DNA from: CAZIZT01 sp964544085
GTDB lineage: Bacteria > Campylobacterota_A > Desulfurellia > Desulfurellales > Hippeaceae
NCBI GenBank assembly: GCA_964544085.1
Contig: CAZIZT010000020.1
Span: 1 to 64,000, forward strand
Reading direction: 5' to 3'
Length of the DNA: 64,000 nucleotides
The notes beneath the pieces are model-generated. The model searched no databases. It saw nothing but the letters and a program-made list of their open reading frames with translations, and was not told the DNA's origin. Of the stretch, positions 16,804 to 24,845 are shown piece by piece. Within the stretch, counting starts at the first letter, position 1; each line of letters begins with the position of its first letter. A program made the translations under genes and the position numbers.

Positions 16804-16833
16804 TTGCAAAAAACGAATAAAAAAGAATTTAAT
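16804..16833 (+). promoter_or_regulatory. Probable promoter of etfB-etfA-fixC-fixX
   Basis: TTGCAA (16804-16809), 18-nt spacer, TTTAAT (16828-16833), set in a very AT-rich stretch. The leader would be short and contain AAAGGAGG before the GTG start. Confidence 0.45.
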
Positions 16834-16858
16834 AACATTTTTTTGAAAGGAGGCTCAA

Positions 16859-17680
16859 GTGCACTTTTTGGTATTCATTAAACAGGTGCCTGATGCCGCC
16901 CAGGTAAGGGTTGACTATGAAACGGGTACGCTTATTAGAGAAGGCGTACCTGCTATAATCAATCCTTACGATAAACACGCCATAGAGGCGGCTGTGAGGC
17001 TAAAAAAGGAGTTTGGTGGTAAGGTTTCCGTAATCTGCATGGGTCCGCCAATGGCTGAAGAGGCACTGAAAGAAGCCATGTCCATGGGTGCGGACAACGC
17101 CTATCTCCTTAGCGACAGGGTGTTTGCCGGTTCGGATACGCTTGCCACAAGCTATGCATTATGGGCCGGAGCCAAGAAAATTATACAGGAACAGGGGCCG
17201 GTAGACATCTTCTTTGCTGGCAAACAGGCGATTGACGGTGATACTGCTCAGACGGGTCCGGGCATTGCCACCCGGTTTGATGTACCTCTGATTACCTATG
17301 TGGTTGAGATTAAGAAGGTTGACCCAGAGGCCAGAAAAATTCAGGTGGTAAGGCTCATCGAAAGTGGTCAGGAGACTGTAGAGGCACCGCTTCCGTGCTT
17401 CCTGACTGTCGAAGAGGAGCTAAATACCCTGAGTTACGCACCACTTCCGTATCTAATAAGGGCTGCCAGAACGCCTGTCATTCTGCTGAACTCGAAAAAT
17501 ACCGAGATAGATGTATCTCAGTGCGGATTGAAGAACTCTCCTACTAAGGTTAAAAAGGCATTTACGCCGCCCAAGAGAGAGCGCGGGGAGATGCTGGAAG
17601 GTGATTCTATAGATGCAATCTTGAACACCCTCTATGAGAAGATAGAACCCGTTTTGAAAGAAATGGGAAAAGTTCAATAG
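16859..17680 (+). CDS. etfB: Electron transfer flavoprotein beta subunit (EtfB/FixA, bifurcating-type)
   Basis: With EtfA forms the FAD-carrying heterodimer that passes electrons between NADH, ferredoxin and the FixCX quinone branch. FIKQVPDAAQVRVDYETGTL and GVPAIINPYDKHAIEAA near residues 8-50 resemble the NADH-binding, electron-bifurcating EtfB group, and KQAIDGDTAQTGPGIA near residue 120 is the usual ETF signature. Length 273 aa is normal. It starts at GTG with AAAGGAGG upstream. The four-gene order etfB-etfA-fixC-fixX is that of bifurcating EtfABCX complexes. Confidence 0.94.
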   Translation: MHFLVFIKQVPDAAQVRVDYETGTLIREGVPAIINPYDKHAIEAAVRLKKEFGGKVSVICMGPPMAEEALKEAMSMGADNAYLLSDRVFAGSDTLATSYALWAGAKKIIQEQGPVDIFFAGKQAIDGDTAQTGPGIATRFDVPLITYVVEIKKVDPEARKIQVVRLIESGQETVEAPLPCFLTVEEELNTLSYAPLPYLIRAARTPVILLNSKNTEIDVSQCGLKNSPTKVKKAFTPPKRERGEMLEGDSIDAILNTLYEKIEPVLKEMGKVQ

Positions 17681-17695
17681 TGTGAGGTTGAGAAA

Positions 17696-18709
17696 ATGAT
17701 AAAACAGGATATAAGTAAGTACAAACACATTTGGGTTTTCATAGAGTACGAAGGTGATGAGGTAGCCAGGGTTTCTTTTGAGTTGCTCTCCAAAGCTCGA
17801 GAGCTGGCAAAGGATCTCGGCTGTGAGGTGCACGCCTTTACCGTTGGTGAAAAGGTTTCGCAATTTGCTGATCAGGTTTTTAAGTATGGTGCCAAGAAGT
17901 TTTACATCATCGAGGACCCCATTCTGAAGGATTACATTACTGAACCTTACAGGGATGCAATCACCTATCTAATTGACAAATACAAGCCTGAGATTGTTCT
18001 TATTGGTGCGACAACGCTTGGAAGGGATCTTGCCGGAACAATAGCAACAACATTGAAGACCGGACTTACAGCGGATACGACAGGCCTTGATATCGATCCA
18101 AAAACCAAGAATCTACTGATGACCAGGCCCACATTTGGTGGTAACCTGATGGCTACAATTTTCTGTCCGGACAACAGGCCTCAGATGTCCACATCCAGAC
18201 CTGGCGTTTACAAAGCCGTTGAGGCACCGGTAAAGGGCGAGATAATTCGTGAAAAGTACGCATTTGATAAGAGCAAATACACAAAGAGAATCATAGAGAA
18301 GATCATCGAGGAGGGTGAAAAGGTCAACCTTGGATTCTACGACATCATCGTCTCCGGTGGTTTTGGTATGGGTTCCAAGGAGAATTTCAAACTCGTTCAG
18401 GAACTCGCTGAGGTGCTGGGTGGTACGTGGGCAGCAAGCAGAAAAGCCGTTCAGGCCGGCTGGGCGCCACAGACGAGACAGGTGGGCCAGACCGGACAGA
18501 CGGTTCATCCGAAAATCTACATAGCATGCGGCATTTCCGGTGCAATTCAGCACCAGGCGGGCATGAAATCGTCTGAAATAATTATTGCAATCAACAAAGA
18601 TCCAGATGCTCCCATATTTGAGATAGCCACATACGGCATAGTTGGAGATGTGCTTGAGGTTCTGCCTAAAATGATCGAGCTGTTCAAGAAAAAATTAGGA
18701 AAGGCTTGA
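17696..18709 (+). CDS. etfA: Electron transfer flavoprotein alpha subunit (EtfA/FixB)
   Basis: Larger ETF subunit, with a C-terminal FAD-binding domain. Residues 10-200 form the N-terminal domain (HIWVFIEYEGDEVARVSFEL, PEIVLIGATTLGRDLAGTIA, GLTADTTGLDI, TRPTFGGNLMATIFCP). The FAD site is near 230-310: IIVSGGFGMGSKENF, LGGTWAASRKAVQAGWAP, RQVGQTGQTVHPKIYIACGI and AINKDPDAPIFEIATYGIVG. Length 337 aa is standard. It lies 15 bp after etfB and 16 bp before fixC. No extra N-terminal ferredoxin domain is present. Confidence 0.96.
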   Translation: MIKQDISKYKHIWVFIEYEGDEVARVSFELLSKARELAKDLGCEVHAFTVGEKVSQFADQVFKYGAKKFYIIEDPILKDYITEPYRDAITYLIDKYKPEIVLIGATTLGRDLAGTIATTLKTGLTADTTGLDIDPKTKNLLMTRPTFGGNLMATIFCPDNRPQMSTSRPGVYKAVEAPVKGEIIREKYAFDKSKYTKRIIEKIIEEGEKVNLGFYDIIVSGGFGMGSKENFKLVQELAEVLGGTWAASRKAVQAGWAPQTRQVGQTGQTVHPKIYIACGISGAIQHQAGMKSSEIIIAINKDPDAPIFEIATYGIVGDVLEVLPKMIELFKKKLGKA

Positions 18710-18725
18710 AAGTGAGGAGAGCAAA

Positions 18726-20027
18726 ATGAGAAAAAAGGATTTTGATGTTGTAATAGTTGGTGCCGGACCTGCCGGATTGGCGTGCGGGTACGTGCTTGCT
18801 AAAGCCGGAGTCAATACAATTATCATAGAAAGAGGAAAATTTCCTGGTGCCAAAAATGTAATGGGCGGTATTTTCTACAGAAAACCAATGGAAGATATCA
18901 TGCCCGACTTTTACAAGGAGGCTCCACTTGAGAGACATATCATAGAGCAACGAATGTGGTTGATGGACGATGATTCGCATTTCAATATTGGCATCAGGAC
19001 ACAAAAACATAACATTGAACCCTACAACTGTTTCAGTGTTTTCAGAGCCCATTTCGATAAATGGTTCGCAAAGAAGGTAGAGGAAGCAGGTGCACTTATC
19101 ATAAATGAAACGGTGGTAACGGAGCCTATCGTCGAGGATGGCAAGGTAGTTGGCGTTAGAACTGACAGACCTGATGGTGATCTTTACTGTGATGTAGTGA
19201 TTGCTGCGGATGGTGTTCAATCATTCCTTGCCAAATCGCTGGGTTTGAGAAAAAAGATAACACCGGATAAGGTTGCTATAGCCACAAAAGAGGTTATAGG
19301 TCTGTCTGAAGAGGTGATCAACGATAGATTCGGTGTTAGCAATTCATCTGAAGGTGTGACCATTGAGATTACCGGGCCCTTCCTGAAAGGAATGGAAGGT
19401 ATGGCCTGGATCTACACAAACAAGTCTTCAGTATCTATCGGCATTGGCGTGATAATCAAAGATATGGTTGAGCACCACAAGAATCCTAATGATTTGCTTG
19501 AAGAGCTCAAAGCTCACCCATCGGTAGCGCCGCTAATCGAAGGTGGTGATACAAAAGAGTACCTTGCTCATATGATTCCAGAGGGTGGTTACTACTCTGT
19601 TCCTAAACTCTATACCGATGGATTCATGGTGACCGGCGATGCAGCGATGCTTGTGGACAGCGTGCACAGGGAAGGATCAAATCTTGCCATAGAGAGTGGT
19701 AAGGCTGCAGCCAGAACGTATCTTGAGGCTAAAGAGGCAGGTGATTTCTCGTCTCGCACACTTTCTAAATACCAGACAAGGCTTGAAGAGATGTACGTGC
19801 TGAGGGATCTGAAGTTCTACAGAAACCTGCCTGAACTGCTTGAGAAGAAGAGATATCTACTTACAGAGTATCCGCAGTTTATCATTGATGCCATGATAGA
19901 GCTCTATACTGTTGATGGCACACCAAAACCGGAGAAGTTCAAGAAGATCAAACAGCAGCTCAAAGAAAGGTTTGGTTATGTCAACCTTGCCAAGGATATC
20001 TATACCATCTGGAGGAAGATAAGATGA
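18726..20027 (+). CDS. fixC: FixC-type ETF:quinone oxidoreductase flavoprotein
   Basis: FAD enzyme that takes electrons from EtfAB and delivers them to the (mena)quinone pool as the high-potential branch. The N-terminal FAD motif is VVIVGAGPAGLACGYVLAKAG (residues 8-28); GAKNVMGGIFYRKPMEDIMP is characteristic of FixC/EtfQO. DGFMVTGDAAMLVDSVHREG near residue 300 is the second FAD motif. 433 aa matches FixC. GAGGAGAG lies before the ATG; the stop overlaps the fixX start (ATGA). Confidence 0.95.
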   Translation: MRKKDFDVVIVGAGPAGLACGYVLAKAGVNTIIIERGKFPGAKNVMGGIFYRKPMEDIMPDFYKEAPLERHIIEQRMWLMDDDSHFNIGIRTQKHNIEPYNCFSVFRAHFDKWFAKKVEEAGALIINETVVTEPIVEDGKVVGVRTDRPDGDLYCDVVIAADGVQSFLAKSLGLRKKITPDKVAIATKEVIGLSEEVINDRFGVSNSSEGVTIEITGPFLKGMEGMAWIYTNKSSVSIGIGVIIKDMVEHHKNPNDLLEELKAHPSVAPLIEGGDTKEYLAHMIPEGGYYSVPKLYTDGFMVTGDAAMLVDSVHREGSNLAIESGKAAARTYLEAKEAGDFSSRTLSKYQTRLEEMYVLRDLKFYRNLPELLEKKRYLLTEYPQFIIDAMIELYTVDGTPKPEKFKKIKQQLKERFGYVNLAKDIYTIWRKIR

Positions 20028-20308
20028 AAAAGATGAGAATAGAGGACAAACTCTACCTCATTGGATACAATGTAGATCACGAGTATAGCCATCTTGGTAT
20101 TAGTGATCCAGAGGTGTGCAAATCCTGTGAGAAGAAACAGTGTACCTATGTCTGCCCGGCAAGCGTGTATACATGGGATGAAAAGGATCAAAAGATAAGC
20201 ATAAACTACGACGCATGTGTTGAATGTGGCACGTGCAGAATTGCTTGCGATTTCATTACGTGGAAGTATCCGCGCGGTGGATTCGGCGTTGCCTATAAGT
20301 TCGGTTAG
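20024..20308 (+). CDS. fixX: FixX ferredoxin-like protein of the EtfABCX complex
   Basis: 94-aa iron-sulfur subunit that works with FixC. Motifs CKSCEKKQCTYVCPASVY (residues 28-45) and CVECGTCRIACDF (residues 66-78) carry the Cys for the cluster(s); the second is a complete C-x2-C-x2-C-x3-C. FixX of nitrogen fixers is of the same length and spacing. It starts within the last codons of fixC and is followed by a strong terminator, so the four genes form a closed operon. Confidence 0.94.
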   Translation: MKKMRIEDKLYLIGYNVDHEYSHLGISDPEVCKSCEKKQCTYVCPASVYTWDEKDQKISINYDACVECGTCRIACDFITWKYPRGGFGVAYKFG

Positions 20309-20334
20309 AAGTTTTATCCGCGAAAAGTTTATCG

Positions 20335-20373
20335 GGCTACCCTTCAGCTTTATGCTGATGCGGTAGCCTTTTT
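20335..20373 (+). terminator. Rho-independent terminator after fixX
   Basis: GGCTACC (20335-20341) pairs with GGTAGCC (20362-20368), with an inner 5-bp stem (TCAGC 20344-20348, GCTGA 20354-20358), then a T-run at 20369-20373. It lies only about 18 bp before the ATG of the next gene. Confidence 0.85.
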
Positions 20374-20390
20374 CTCGTTTTTTGTTTGAT

Positions 20391-21020
20391 ATGGTTACAA
20401 CAATTGTTGTTGGTGTACTTGAGGCTAACTGCCACATTGTTTGGGACGATGAGACGCTCGATGCGATAATTATCGATCCCGGTGATGATGGCGCCAAAAT
20501 AGCATCCTATATGGATAAGTACGGCATCAAACCGCGGATGATAATCAATACACATTTTCATTTTGATCACACCGGTGCAAACAAGTATCTTAAAGAGAAA
20601 TATGCAATACCTATTTGCATTGGCAAGGCTGATGCTCCATTCTTGCCAAAAGCGTATCTACATGCACAGCAATTCATGATACGTTCGCAGCCATCGCCGC
20701 CAGCTGATAGATTGCTGTTCGATGGTGAGTGTCTCCAGGTAGGCTCTATTGATTTTGTGGTTCTTGAAACCCCTGGTCATTCGCCAGGATCTATTTGTTT
20801 GTACGATAGTAAAAGGAAGATTCTCTTTAGCGGCGACACCCTGTTTTATGAATCTGTGGGTAGGTGGGATTTACCAGGTGGAGATGAGCTGCAGTTGCGA
20901 CGCAGCCTTCAAAGACTCGCTCGCTTGCCTGAGGAAACGCTGGTTTACACAGGACACGGAATAGAGACAACAATAAAACACGAAAAGACAAACAACCCTT
21001 TTTTAACAGGCGAACTCTGA
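20391..21020 (+). CDS. Metallo-beta-lactamase-fold hydrolase (glyoxalase II-like)
   Basis: Zinc or di-iron hydrolase of the glyoxalase-II/YcbL subgroup; the substrate is unknown. The metal-binding motif THFHFDHTG lies near residue 56, followed by ETPGHSPGSICLY near 125, FSGDTLFYESVGRWDLPGG near 145 and VYTGHGIETTIKHEK near 190, so all metal ligands are present. Length 209 aa fits. The start at 20391 (GVLEANCHIVWDD shortly after) is the natural family start, but no Shine-Dalgarno is visible and the fixX terminator ends 17 bp before it. Confidence 0.9.
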   Translation: MVTTIVVGVLEANCHIVWDDETLDAIIIDPGDDGAKIASYMDKYGIKPRMIINTHFHFDHTGANKYLKEKYAIPICIGKADAPFLPKAYLHAQQFMIRSQPSPPADRLLFDGECLQVGSIDFVVLETPGHSPGSICLYDSKRKILFSGDTLFYESVGRWDLPGGDELQLRRSLQRLARLPEETLVYTGHGIETTIKHEKTNNPFLTGEL

Positions 21021-21058
21021 AATAAAAAAGACACACCCCTCGTCAGAAGGGATGTGTC
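21021..21058 (-). terminator. Terminator of the ferredoxin gene
   Basis: The stem 21030-21040/21048-21058 has one mismatch; on the minus strand it is followed by TTTTTTATTT (complement of 21021-21029). It sits 10 bp beyond the ferredoxin stop and may also limit readthrough from the plus-strand hydrolase. Confidence 0.8.
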
Positions 21059-21068
21059 TGGTTTCTTG

Positions 21069-21254
21069 CTACTCCTCAACCTTAATGGACTCGGTTGGGC
21101 AAGCCTCAGCTACCTCTTTAATCTCCTCAAGGGATGCACCCTCAGCATTCTTGACGTGAGCCTTTCCGTCATCACCCATCTCGAAAACTTCCGGAAGAGC
21201 ATCAACGCATGCCTCGCAGCCGATGCATGAGTCGTCTATCCAAACTTTTGCCAT
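21069..21254 (-). CDS. Single [4Fe-4S] ferredoxin
   Basis: 61-aa low-potential electron carrier. CIGCEACVDALPEVF (residues 11-25) gives three Cys ligands and AEACPTESIKV (residues 49-59) the fourth. This is the one-cluster type seen in Thermotoga, Desulfovibrio and related anaerobes; the second cluster of bacterial 2[4Fe-4S] ferredoxins is absent. It is acidic and soluble. A natural partner would be EtfABCX or oxidoreductases elsewhere. It has its own promoter and terminator. GGAGGTG lies before the ATG. Confidence 0.95.
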   Translation of the reverse strand: MAKVWIDDSCIGCEACVDALPEVFEMGDDGKAHVKNAEGASLEEIKEVAEACPTESIKVEE

Positions 21255-21299
21255 TGTTACACCTCCACAAGATTGTTTCCCGTTTTTCTTACTCGGTTA

Positions 21300-21328
21300 G
21301 TTTTATTACATTTGTCTTGTTATGTCAA
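21300..21328 (-). promoter_or_regulatory. Promoter of the ferredoxin gene
   Basis: Minus strand TTGACA (21328-21323), 17-nt spacer, TAAAAC (21305-21300). Perfect -35 and exact spacing; leader of about 40 nt. Confidence 0.65.
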
Positions 21329-21398
21329 GCTAATAGTAAGTTGAAACGTTTTCAGTAACTGCGGTTTTTTAAGCATTTTTTGTTTGGAGATATCGTCT

Positions 21399-21845
21399 GT
21401 GGAAGATAAAATATCATCTATGGAAAGGGTTGTTTTCACTCCTATCGGTTATATTGAGACCAGCATAAAAATGGGTTTTGGGTACGATAAAAGTGCTAAA
21501 GCAGTTATTCTAAACAGCTACAAAATAGGTTTGAAGGGTTTAGAGGGCTTTTCGCACCTGATTTTCGTCTTCTACATGCACAGGGTGCACCACTATGAGT
21601 TGTTGCAAAGACCTTTAAGACACAACCCTGAAGGTGAGGTGGTAGGTGTTTTTGCCACCCGCTCTCCTTATAGGCCTAATCCTATTGGTGTTTCGGTCGT
21701 TAAACTAATCAGTATTGAGAATGGCTCAATAGTATTTGAGAACCGCGATATTATAGATGGTACACCTCTTCTTGATATCAAGCCATATTTACCGGAAGAT
21801 TTGTCTGGATTGAGAACCGGATGGTATGTGCCTAAACGTCCTTGA
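21399..21845 (+). CDS. trmO: tRNA (N6-threonylcarbamoyladenosine-37-N6)-methyltransferase TrmO family (TsaA/YaeB)
   Basis: SAM-dependent enzyme that methylates t6A37 in threonine tRNAs in E. coli. Visible family marks: FTPIGYIET at the start, GLKGLEGFSHLIFVFYMHRV, GVFATRSPYRPNPIGVSVV near residue 80 and DGTPLLDIKPYLPE near 118. Length 148 aa is the short, single-domain form; E. coli YaeB (235 aa) has a C-terminal extension. I start at GTG 21399 because GGAG (21386-21389) is 9 nt upstream; ATG 21420 lacks a signal. Its end overlaps a convergent gene by 14 bp. Confidence 0.88.
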   Translation: MEDKISSMERVVFTPIGYIETSIKMGFGYDKSAKAVILNSYKIGLKGLEGFSHLIFVFYMHRVHHYELLQRPLRHNPEGEVVGVFATRSPYRPNPIGVSVVKLISIENGSIVFENRDIIDGTPLLDIKPYLPEDLSGLRTGWYVPKRP

Positions 21846-22116
21846 ATTCGACGGATTCTACACCTTCGTAGACAATGAAGCGTTTGTATAATTCATCGGT
21901 TATTTTCTTTTGAACCATCCAGGCTATAGGTAAACAGCCAACGCAGGAGGGATTCCTTCTTAGAAAGTCCACCTTCACCAATAGCGTTTTAGTTTGCTCT
22001 ATATAATCGATGCTCTTTACAAGACCCAGCTCATAAACACTCAACTGTGTTTCAGGGTCCTTCACACTTTTTAAGATCTTCAGTATATCGTCTTTGTCAG
22101 GTAGCTCTTTTGACAT
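21832..22116 (-). CDS. DUF59/MIP18-family protein (Fe-S assembly-like)
   Basis: 94 aa. DILKILKSVKDPETQLSVYE, GLVKSIDYIEQTKTLLVKVD and FLRRNPSCVGCLPIAWMVQK show the MIP18/PaaD/SufT-like fold with the DPE motif and conserved Cys. Relatives help mature Fe-S proteins, which would suit an organism with this many Fe-S enzymes; here that is inference. It is alone on its strand, convergent with trmO, and the wtp operon ends nearby. Confidence 0.85.
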   Translation of the reverse strand: MSKELPDKDDILKILKSVKDPETQLSVYELGLVKSIDYIEQTKTLLVKVDFLRRNPSCVGCLPIAWMVQKKITDELYKRFIVYEGVESVEFKDV

Positions 22117-22154
22117 AATTATACAAGTATACTTTTTGCTATCATTCCATCAAG

Positions 22155-22934
22155 CTATTTGAGGATATTGTTTATTAATCTAATAAGCGCAAAAATAGTG
22201 ATGGAAACCAGGATCATTATTACAGTGACGGGTACAGCGTAGGGTAGCCCAAAGGAGTTAAACCTGTCGTAAATAAGCACAGGAGCAGTCATCGGGTGGT
22301 AGGCAAGAATGACGACGGCGCCGAATTCACCCAAGCCTCTACCCCACATCATCAGGGCACCGTTTATTATCTCCTTGCGCGCATTTGGTAGGGTGATTTT
22401 CAGGAAAGTCCAGAAGACGTTTGCTCCGAGTGTCCGCGACACGTATTCGAGCCTTACATCCACCTTTTTGAAGCCCTCTTTTGCGGAGTTAACAAGGAAA
22501 GGCGCCGATACAAACATCATGGCTATTAATATACCCGCCTGGGTATCCAGGAAAGTGACTCCTATTTTTTGAAAAAATCTGCCCATGAATCCGCTTGCCC
22601 CGAAGATCATGAGCAGAGCTATACCTGCTGCCACATGGGGTACCATCACAGGAATGTCTATTAATCCCTCTACAAGTGATTTGCCTGGAAATTCGTAGCG
22701 GGCAAGCAAGTAAGCAAGTGGAATGCCTGTAATAGCTGTTAGTATGGTTGCAAGCATGGAGATTTTTAGACTGAGAAAGACAGCATGGAGTGTGGTTTTA
22801 TCCTGAATGGCTGCGATTAGCTTATCCGTAGAGACCCCACTTATGATTCTGAGTATTGGCGCCGTTAGAAAAAACAGCAGCACCAGACCAAGCAATATGG
22901 ATGCGTATCTAAACAGCCTGTTCATCCCTGTCAT
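22155..22934 (-). CDS. Tungstate/molybdate ABC transporter permease (WtpB/ModB-like)
   Basis: Membrane subunit of the oxyanion importer. Six hydrophobic helices are visible; the EAA-type loop EYVSRTLGANVFWTFLKITL and MMWGRGLGEFGAVVILAYHP near residues 165-220 are typical of ModB/WtpB/CysT permeases. Length 259 aa is normal. Its start overlaps the ATPase gene by 26 bp; a second ATG 9 nt later (22925) is equally possible. It is the last gene of regulator-wtpA-wtpC-wtpB. The binding protein next door points to tungstate/molybdate, not sulfate. Confidence 0.9.
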   Translation of the reverse strand: MTGMNRLFRYASILLGLVLLFFLTAPILRIISGVSTDKLIAAIQDKTTLHAVFLSLKISMLATILTAITGIPLAYLLARYEFPGKSLVEGLIDIPVMVPHVAAGIALLMIFGASGFMGRFFQKIGVTFLDTQAGILIAMMFVSAPFLVNSAKEGFKKVDVRLEYVSRTLGANVFWTFLKITLPNARKEIINGALMMWGRGLGEFGAVVILAYHPMTAPVLIYDRFNSFGLPYAVPVTVIMILVSITIFALIRLINNILK

Positions 22935-23886
22935 CCAGGAAAGCTATATCTTTTTTATCGAAATTCAAAACCACCAAGTTGTGTATCGGTTTTTTTGCCG
23001 TATACACAAACATATAGTTGCCATCTATTTCTACTTTTACCTGCCAATGTTCGTTAGCGTAATGCATTTCAACGATTTTGCCTTGAAGGGAGTAGTCTCG
23101 ATTTGGTGTGTTGCTGAGTTCAATCTTCCATGGATTCACCGAGAAGTGTCCGTTGCTTGATTCGTTCAATAGGCGCGCAGGCAGAATGTTTTTAAAACCC
23201 AGAAATTCTGCAATATCCTTTGATGCTGGCTTTTCCAACACCTCTTCTGTTGTTCCTGATTGCTGGATTCTACCGTTGAGCATGACAAGGGTTCTGTTGG
23301 AAAGCTGGATCGCCTCTTTTATGTTGTGTGTTACGTAGATGACTGTAAGCCGGTAGCGTCTGTGGAGCTCCTTCAAGAACTGGATAAAGTCCCATCGAAA
23401 ACTGAAATCTATTGCATTTAATGGTTCATCAAGCAGAAGAAGTTCCGGGTTGGACATGAGTGCTCTGGCTATGGCAACCTTCTGTTTTTCCCCGCCTGAC
23501 AGTGTTTTTACATCCCTTTTTAGGAGTTTTTCTATTTTAAAGAAGGCGATGAGTTCGTAGAACAGATGCTTATCCGCGGACTTGTTGAATCTGGTGGGAT
23601 ACAGGATGTTTTTTTCCACATTCAGGTTGGGGAAAAGCATACAATCCTGATACACCATACCTATTGCACGCTTCTCAGGAGGAAGGTGGGTAATATCCCT
23701 ACCGTTTAAGATTATCGACCCTTCAACCTTATGTACACCAGCTATCGATTCGAGAAATACGGTTTTTCCGCTACCGCTTCTGCCTATAATGGAGAGAAAC
23801 TCACCTTTTTGCATCTCAAATGTAATGCCATCAAGCTTAAAGGAACCAACTCTGGTGGTGAGATTCTTGACCTTTAGATAGCTCAT
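22909..23886 (-). CDS. Tungstate/molybdate ABC transporter ATP-binding protein (WtpC/ModC-like)
   Basis: Walker A IIGRSGSGKTVFLESIAG near residue 34, signature LSGGEKQKVAIARALMSNP near 128 and Walker B LLLLDEPLNAIDF near 148, then the switch His in VIYVTHNIKEAIQ. The C-terminal third (about 230-325) is a TOBE-like regulatory domain (LQGKIVEMHYANEHWQVKVE), which can sense intracellular oxyanion in ModC/WtpC. Its start overlaps wtpA by 4 bp (ATGA). Confidence 0.9.
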   Translation of the reverse strand: MSYLKVKNLTTRVGSFKLDGITFEMQKGEFLSIIGRSGSGKTVFLESIAGVHKVEGSIILNGRDITHLPPEKRAIGMVYQDCMLFPNLNVEKNILYPTRFNKSADKHLFYELIAFFKIEKLLKRDVKTLSGGEKQKVAIARALMSNPELLLLDEPLNAIDFSFRWDFIQFLKELHRRYRLTVIYVTHNIKEAIQLSNRTLVMLNGRIQQSGTTEEVLEKPASKDIAEFLGFKNILPARLLNESSNGHFSVNPWKIELSNTPNRDYSLQGKIVEMHYANEHWQVKVEIDGNYMFVYTAKKPIHNLVVLNFDKKDIAFLDDRDEQAV

Positions 23887-24845
23887 TTCAGAATCAACGC
23901 GTCCCCTATAACGATAGGCGGGTTGATGACCCCTTGGCCGCAGCTTTTCATGATTTGTTGACCTTGTTTGGATATCACAAACTTTACAAACAGCCTCGCA
24001 CCCTCCTTATCTTGGGGTGAGTTTGAGTTTTGAGGTATGGTTATACCGTAGATCATCGGTGCGCCGTGCTTTGTTATGTATTGGGAGGGTTTTTTGCCTG
24101 TTACTTTAAACGAGACTGTTTTGTAGAACTGCTCATATTTTTTGCTTCCAAGAGAGACCTGCGGCGGCAGTGTTACATAGCGCAGGTGGTGTTGAATTGC
24201 AACTGATTTGTAAAGGAAGATATAATCGACATCATGCATCTGGAGCAGCGCAAGCAGATCCGTCTCTTTTGGTCTGACTACGACCTTACCTTTTTTTTCA
24301 AAGCCTGGTTTGTAGTAATCCGGGTAGCCAAATAGCCTTTTAAAAAACCCTTTGATGTGATAGTATTTTTCAGCGAGCTTTGCGACAAGCATAGCTCGAT
24401 AGCCGCAGGGGTCGTCGTTCGGGTTGGAGTGTCCAACGACGACCCCTTTTTTCAGCAGGATTTCCGGCCAGTTTTTTGTGTTTATCTTGTCTGCATAGCG
24501 TGATTTGTCTGTATAAACTATTGCCATTTCATTTGTGGCAAAGAGTATGTTAAATTTGGCGTTGTGTGTACCTATTAGCAGATTGTTAATTACAGTGTAA
24601 TCTGCGGAAGCCATAACGTCGCACGGCTTGTGTAGATCAGCAATCTTTCTTGCAGCTGTGCGGGAGCCACTCGCCTCTCTGATAACGGTGTAGTTTGGGT
24701 ACTTCTTCTCAAAGGTTTTTGCTATCTTTGAAAACGGCACTGATAGTGATCCTGCATGGAAAACAATGATTCTCTTTTTGGCAAAGGCGGTTTGTGTGCT
24801 CAAAAGAAGCATACAGGCAAGCATCAGAGTAGTTAATCGTCTCAT
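23883..24845 (-). CDS. wtpA: Tungstate/molybdate-binding protein WtpA family
   Basis: Periplasmic binding protein with a cleavable signal (residues 1-22). IIVFHAGSLSVPFSKIAKTF, REASGSRTAARKIADL, CDVMASADYTVI and VVGHSNPNDDPCGYRAML match the WtpA family, whose members bind tungstate and molybdate tightly with an octahedral site that includes acidic side chains. FHAGSL replaces the AASL start of ModA. Length 320 aa is usual. Being next to formate dehydrogenase, it probably supplies W or Mo to that enzyme. It overlaps its regulator gene by 4 bp. Confidence 0.9.
   Translation of the reverse strand: MRRLTTLMLACMLLLSTQTAFAKKRIIVFHAGSLSVPFSKIAKTFEKKYPNYTVIREASGSRTAARKIADLHKPCDVMASADYTVINNLLIGTHNAKFNILFATNEMAIVYTDKSRYADKINTKNWPEILLKKGVVVGHSNPNDDPCGYRAMLVAKLAEKYYHIKGFFKRLFGYPDYYKPGFEKKGKVVVRPKETDLLALLQMHDVDYIFLYKSVAIQHHLRYVTLPPQVSLGSKKYEQFYKTVSFKVTGKKPSQYITKHGAPMIYGITIPQNSNSPQDKEGARLFVKFVISKQGQQIMKSCGQGVINPPIVIGDALILK

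Noticed and set aside
20335..20390. Riboswitch or leader for the metallo-beta-lactamase-fold gene
   Set aside because: The hairpin has a T-run and fits a simple terminator for fixX; no aptamer-like structure is visible.
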